The translations under genes and the position numbers were made by a program. Of a DNA stretch of 10,669 nt, positions 7,663 to 10,669 are shown piece by piece (the first letter of the stretch is position 1; every line of letters starts with the position of its first letter). Location of the stretch: positions 1 through 10,669 of the forward strand of contig JASHRR010000613.1 of the NCBI GenBank assembly GCA_030037185.1, read 5' to 3'. The notes under the pieces are model-generated. The model saw only the letters and a list, made by a program, of their open reading frames with translations, made no database searches and had not been told where the DNA came from. The stretch comes from Xanthobacteraceae bacterium. GTDB taxonomy: Bacteria > Pseudomonadota > Alphaproteobacteria > Rhizobiales > Xanthobacteraceae.

Positions 7663-8454
7663 CTAGCGGCAATGCTGCCGGAATCGCCGCATTGGCGGGT
7701 ACCGCCGTGCTGTTTGCAGGCGCCGCCCGAGCGTTGCAGGGCGTCAATTTCTCAAAGGTCGAGATCAAGACCACGGCTCTTGGCAACAACACCTTTATGC
7801 TAGAGGGGCAGGGCGGCGACATTACGCGGTCGGCACCGACGGCATCATCATGGTGGACACCCAATTTGCGCCGTTGCGCCGCAAGATCAAGGACGCGATC
7901 GCGAAAATTTCGCCGCTGCCGATCAAATATGTGGTCATCACCACTACCATGGCGATCACGTCGGCCGGAACGCGGCCTTCCACAAGGACGGCGCGACCAT
8001 CGTGGGGCACGACAATGTCCGCATCCGCCTCGCCGCCGGCACCACCAATGCGCCGACGGCGACAGCTGGGTCATGTTCCCCGACGCCAACTGCCCGTGAG
8101 GGGCGACGTGTGCGGCATCAGAACTTATCCCAACCTCGACTGGTGCAGCGGCGGCACCATCGGCGGCATGATCCTTGGGCTCGAAACATTCCTCAAGGCG
8201 GCCAACGATACGACCAAGGTCGTGTCCGGCCGCGGTCCGGCGCGACCAAGGCCAACCTCCAGGACTTCCACGAGATGATGGTTACCGCGAGAGACCGGGT
8301 GAAAAAGCTTTACGACGCGGGCAAGACTGAACAGGAAGCGGTCGCCGCGGATCCGCTGGCCGCCCTCAGTGTGAAATGGGCCACCCCGCAGGCCATCACA
8401 TCCTGGCCTAGCTTGCTGCGCAACGTGTACAACCCGTTCCGCAATCACAATTGA
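7659..8454 (+). pseudogene. Broken MBL-fold (metallo-beta-lactamase superfamily) hydrolase
   Basis: The pieces of one exported MBL-fold hydrolase lie in order but in changing frames. First come the signal-peptide tail GNAAGIAALAGTAVLFAGAA and ALGNNTFMLEGQGGDI (7668-7827). Then VGTDGIIMVDTQFAPL and ISPLPIKYVV in the next frame (7829-7935), and HYHGDHVGRNAAFHKDGATI with VGHDNVRIRLA in a third (7942-8060). DGDSWVMFPDAN, TYPNLDWCSGGTIGGMI and finally ATKANLQDFHEMMVTARDRV to the stop at 8452-8454 follow, again in different frames. The HxHxDH metal motif survives in its own frame. Relatives have about 40 more residues between GTTNA and DGDSW, including the next metal-binding His, and this part is missing. 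The later GHGP motif reads GRGP (codon at 8231). The gene's own start is replaced by the transposase remnant. About five frame changes plus the deletion make a functional product implausible. Confidence 0.85.
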
Positions 8455-8489
8455 TCGCCTGACAAACGTCGAGCGGCACCGAGGCAGTG

Positions 8490-8540
8490 ATCCTTCGAGG
8501 CTCGTGCGCCAGCCAATGCGGAACGCGAGCATCTCAGGAT
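8490..8540. repeat. Palindromic intergenic repeat of Bradyrhizobium type
   Basis: The ends ATCCTTCGAGGCTCG and CGAGCATCTCAGGAT form an imperfect inverted repeat around a short centre. From memory, sequences of the form ATCCTTCGAGGC...CTCAGGATGA are a very common intergenic element in Bradyrhizobium and Rhodopseudomonas genomes, often found at gene ends. Only one copy is seen in this window, so its repetitive nature cannot be shown here. Confidence 0.5.
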
Positions 8541-8583
8541 GAAGGAACGCAACCAGAAGAGACGCAAAGATCGGGAGGACGAC

Positions 8584-8631
8584 ATGACACTGAGACTCGC
8601 GAAACTCACAGGCGCGTGGCAAAAAAAGTAG
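8584..8631 (+). pseudogene. Fifteen-codon gene-start remnant or very small ORF
   Basis: GGGAGG at 8573-8578 is followed five bases later by an ATG, giving the textbook layout of a translation start. The frame reads MTLRLAKLTGAWQKK and stops at TAG after a run of eight A. MTLRLAKLTGA looks like the basic start of a signal peptide whose hydrophobic core is missing. The simplest reading is that the first codons of a secreted-protein gene survived a deletion joining at about 8615. A functional micropeptide is possible but nothing supports it. Confidence 0.35.
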
Positions 8632-8837
8632 TGTCGGAGAAGGCCGGGGCGCCGGCGTCGCGGTAGGCCGCTCCCGCTCGATTCGACCGGGTCGCGTGCG
8701 GGCCAGGCCAAGCCGCAATGATCCGGCTCCGCCCCCGAACCAGGGATCCGTCTTATGATCGCTGTCAACTCCCCTTTCGGCGCGGGCGCCGCCCCTTTGA
8801 TCGGCGCGTGGCCGACCAAAGCGGACGCCGGGAGTTT

Positions 8838-10541
8838 TTATCGCGGATTCGGGGAGTTCGGCGCGACCTCGACCGTCGCTTTCCGGACCTCGGGTTGTCC
8901 GGGATCGAGGACGCCAAGTATCCCGTTCCAAAAGCCGCCGTACCAAACGCGGCCTTTCGCATCCGCACTGATGAACCTGATGCTGCTGTTTCTAGTCGGC
9001 AGGGCATACTCGACGAATTCTTCCGTCGTCGGGTCAAACCGCGTGAGGTTATTTCCCACCGTATCGGCAAACCATACGTAGTTCCGGCGGAGATCAACCG
9101 TCACCCCGTAAGGCGATGAATTTTGGGTAGGGGGCTGATAGAGCCTCACCTGCCCGCTATTCGGGTCGAGCTTGCCGAGTTTGTTGCCGTAGTAGTCGGC
9201 GAACCAGATGTTGTCCTGCGCGTCCACAGCAATCCCCCGAGCGCTTCGTGTGTCCGACGTGTGATAGCTCGTCGTCTTCCCACTGTCTGGATCCAGTCTG
9301 AAGATGATACCCAGGTCGAGTTGCGTAACCCAGGGGAACCCCTTTGAATCAATTGCAATAGCGTAGCCGTTGCCGGTCGGCCGTCTACGTGGCAACGCGA
9401 TCATGCCTCCATAGGAGCCCTCGGGAAATTTCTCTACGACAGGGTTCTTAAAGACCTGGAATTGCTTGGATTTCGTGTTGAGACGCCATACTTCATCGCC
9501 TGCCGCAAGCCACGCCGTATCCTCTCTAGTTGGATCAGCCACCACCATGCGTGACCCCTGCGGCCTCACAGGAAATTCGTAGACGACGACCTTGCCGTCG
9601 CGGTCCACCCCAGCCACTTTGCCGTCGGCTCCAGGCCTGTCCAACCCGACCAAGTAGCTTCCATCCTTCAGCACGGCTCCAGTGTGGGCGTTACTTTGCG
9701 GCACCGGTATAGGGAATTGGTCAAAGTGCTCTGTTTCAGGATTGAAACGAGCCATCTTGTTGGATGCTGAATCGTATTCAGAAAACCAGACCGTGCCGCT
9801 CTTGTCGTCAACGATCACGCTGTGCGGCATCGTGCGGCGCGCTGGAATGATGTATTCCGTAAAGGTGGCTCGCAAAGCCGCATCTGAAACCGGGGTATGC
9901 TTGACCTTCGAAAGATCGGGACGCGCGCTCGGTCCTAGCGTACCTGCCGGACCAAACAATTGCTCCAGTCCGTGCGCAAGCTGGGCCACCCTGGCCTGAT
10001 CGGTGAAAAAGCTCCGTCCCCAACGGTTCTCCGTCATCGAGGGCAGAAAGTTTTGCCACTCCTCGGCCGTCATACCTCGCATCGGTAGCACGGTTTCAAA
10101 GCCGTGGCATGTCGAACATGTCGAATAGACAATGTAGGTCTCCTCGGTCGTTGGGAACAGGTATCTTAAGTCAGCGCTCGTCAGCCGAGCCATATCGTTC
10201 TGAGACGATAATTTGATTATGGATTCGGCCGCATCGGCTGTGTCCTTGGTTTGCTTTTCCAGGGCAAAGCCGTACGCATTGATGGAGACTTCATAAGGGC
10301 CCGCTTCCAGCCCCGCTATCTGATAGCGCCCGTCTTGGTCGGTGTAGTGGGCAATTGTTTTGCCGTTCGAGGTCGCTTTCACGATAGCCCCTCGAATCGG
10401 CCGGCCTGCGTCGTCGGTGACGGTACCGCGCACCAATGCGTTTCCACCGGCCGCGGCCACGCCAGTCAAGACCACCCATGCAGAGGTAGAAAGCAATCCG
10501 ATCAGCAAAGCAGCAAGCAGAGCATTCTGTCGAGTTCTCAT
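8838..10541 (-). CDS. Exported protein: carboxypeptidase-regulatory-like domain, cytochrome c-like motif and Vgb-type beta-propeller
   Basis: The 567-residue product has a signal peptide or anchor at residues 1-32 (hydrophobic ALLAALLIGLLSTSAWVVL). Residues 35-100 form a carboxypeptidase regulatory-like beta-sandwich (GTVTDDAGRPIRGAIV, DQDGRYQIAGLEAGPYEVSI). Residues 130-210 hold one c-type haem site, CSTCH at 142-146, followed by VLPMRGMTAEEWQNFLPSM. This recalls the haem domains of quinohaemoprotein amine dehydrogenases, with Met154, Met157 or Met169 as possible sixth ligand. From about residue 225 to the end lies a Vgb/NHL-like propeller with repeats such as GTVWFSEYDSASNKMARFNP, NIWFADYYGNKLGKLDP, YVWFADTVGNNLTRFDP and VWYGGFWNGILGVLDP. 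The blade pattern is that of virginiamycin B lyase, but antibiotic cleavage is not implied; a periplasmic redox or sensing role is more likely. The ATG has AGAGGAGG five bases upstream. It stands alone. Confidence 0.9.
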   Translation of the reverse strand: MRTRQNALLAALLIGLLSTSAWVVLTGVAAAGGNALVRGTVTDDAGRPIRGAIVKATSNGKTIAHYTDQDGRYQIAGLEAGPYEVSINAYGFALEKQTKDTADAAESIIKLSSQNDMARLTSADLRYLFPTTEETYIVYSTCSTCHGFETVLPMRGMTAEEWQNFLPSMTENRWGRSFFTDQARVAQLAHGLEQLFGPAGTLGPSARPDLSKVKHTPVSDAALRATFTEYIIPARRTMPHSVIVDDKSGTVWFSEYDSASNKMARFNPETEHFDQFPIPVPQSNAHTGAVLKDGSYLVGLDRPGADGKVAGVDRDGKVVVYEFPVRPQGSRMVVADPTREDTAWLAAGDEVWRLNTKSKQFQVFKNPVVEKFPEGSYGGMIALPRRRPTGNGYAIAIDSKGFPWVTQLDLGIIFRLDPDSGKTTSYHTSDTRSARGIAVDAQDNIWFADYYGNKLGKLDPNSGQVRLYQPPTQNSSPYGVTVDLRRNYVWFADTVGNNLTRFDPTTEEFVEYALPTRNSSIRFISADAKGRVWYGGFWNGILGVLDPGQPEVRKATVEVAPNSPNPR

Positions 10542-10546
10542 GGCAG

Positions 10547-10554
10547 CCTCCTCT
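10547..10554 (-). promoter_or_regulatory. Strong ribosome binding site of the propeller gene
   Basis: AGAGGAGG on the minus strand lies five bases before the ATG at 10541. This supports that start and good translation. Confidence 0.7.
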
Positions 10555-10669
10555 GGGGATCGTGGTGGGGCGCGAGATCAACCTGCCCTACTCATTGGGC
10601 ATTGAGCGCCTACGTTAACACAATTGGCGGACGCGGGAGAGGGATTGGATTTGATCGCCCGCGCGCGAG

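Larger units (their letters stand above)
8455..8837. other. Gap after the hydrolase pseudogene
   Basis: This stretch holds the palindromic repeat and the short gene-start remnant listed separately. A minus-strand frame spans the region but is without family features and is Arg/Pro/Ser-rich. A hairpin at 8799-8817 (GATCGGC/GCCGACC, one wobble) lies just downstream of the propeller gene on the minus strand and could help end its transcript, though no T-run follows. Confidence 0.4.

Noticed and set aside
8125..8946. 273-codon minus-strand open frame
   Set aside because: It overlaps both the hydrolase pseudogene and the propeller gene, has Arg/Pro-rich low-complexity composition and matches no family.
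8838..10541. Virginiamycin B lyase (antibiotic resistance) call for the propeller protein
   Set aside because: Only the propeller repeat is shared. The signal peptide, regulatory-like domain and haem motif point to a periplasmic redox protein.
1..10669. CRISPR array, tRNA or rRNA genes, toxin-antitoxin pair, defence operon
   Set aside because: No regularly spaced repeats, tRNA-like cloverleaf, rRNA segment or paired small genes were seen on either strand.

Overview
The window reads as a chromosomal accessory stretch of a GC-rich alphaproteobacterium, most like Bradyrhizobium or a close relative. This rests on an orphan Bug-type solute-binding protein, a short CYTH protein, the relic of a small protein family I know mainly from Bradyrhizobium, and a palindromic intergenic repeat of a type common in that group. 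The genus call is inference, not proof.

Left part (1-4059): the start of a membrane or secreted protein runs off the left edge on the minus strand. It is followed by a compact CYTH-domain triphosphatase (412-870, minus), a gene-poor gap, a secreted protein of unknown function (1504-2298, plus), the decayed remnant of a small gene (about 2601-2735, plus) and an intact Bug/TctC-type periplasmic binding protein (2769-3746, minus) with no transporter genes beside it.

Middle (4060-7370): about 640 bases on the minus strand have no convincing protein but look like a group II intron RNA. They start with a GTGCG-type 5' end and finish with a domain-V-like hairpin, and no reverse transcriptase gene is present. 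Next comes a complete periplasmic fatty acid cis/trans isomerase (cti, 5016-7370, minus) with signal peptide and haem-binding CVACH motif.

Right part (7371-10669): the N-terminus of an ISAs1-family transposase is joined to a metallo-beta-lactamase-fold hydrolase that has lost its own start, carries several frame changes and lacks an internal segment. Then comes a short gap with a palindromic repeat and a 15-codon start-of-gene remnant. Last is a large exported three-part protein on the minus strand (8838-10541): carboxypeptidase-regulatory-like domain, CSTCH cytochrome-like domain, and Vgb-type beta-propeller.

The intact genes do not form one operon; each has its own signals and wide spacing. 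Four of the five complete coding regions are exported to the periplasm, and two of those carry a single c-type haem motif. The number of relics (small gene, MBL hydrolase, transposase, gene start, likely intron) marks this as a decaying insertion-prone region. I did not find a convincing new multi-gene system. The most unusual items are the three-domain haem/propeller protein and the RT-less group II intron-like RNA.
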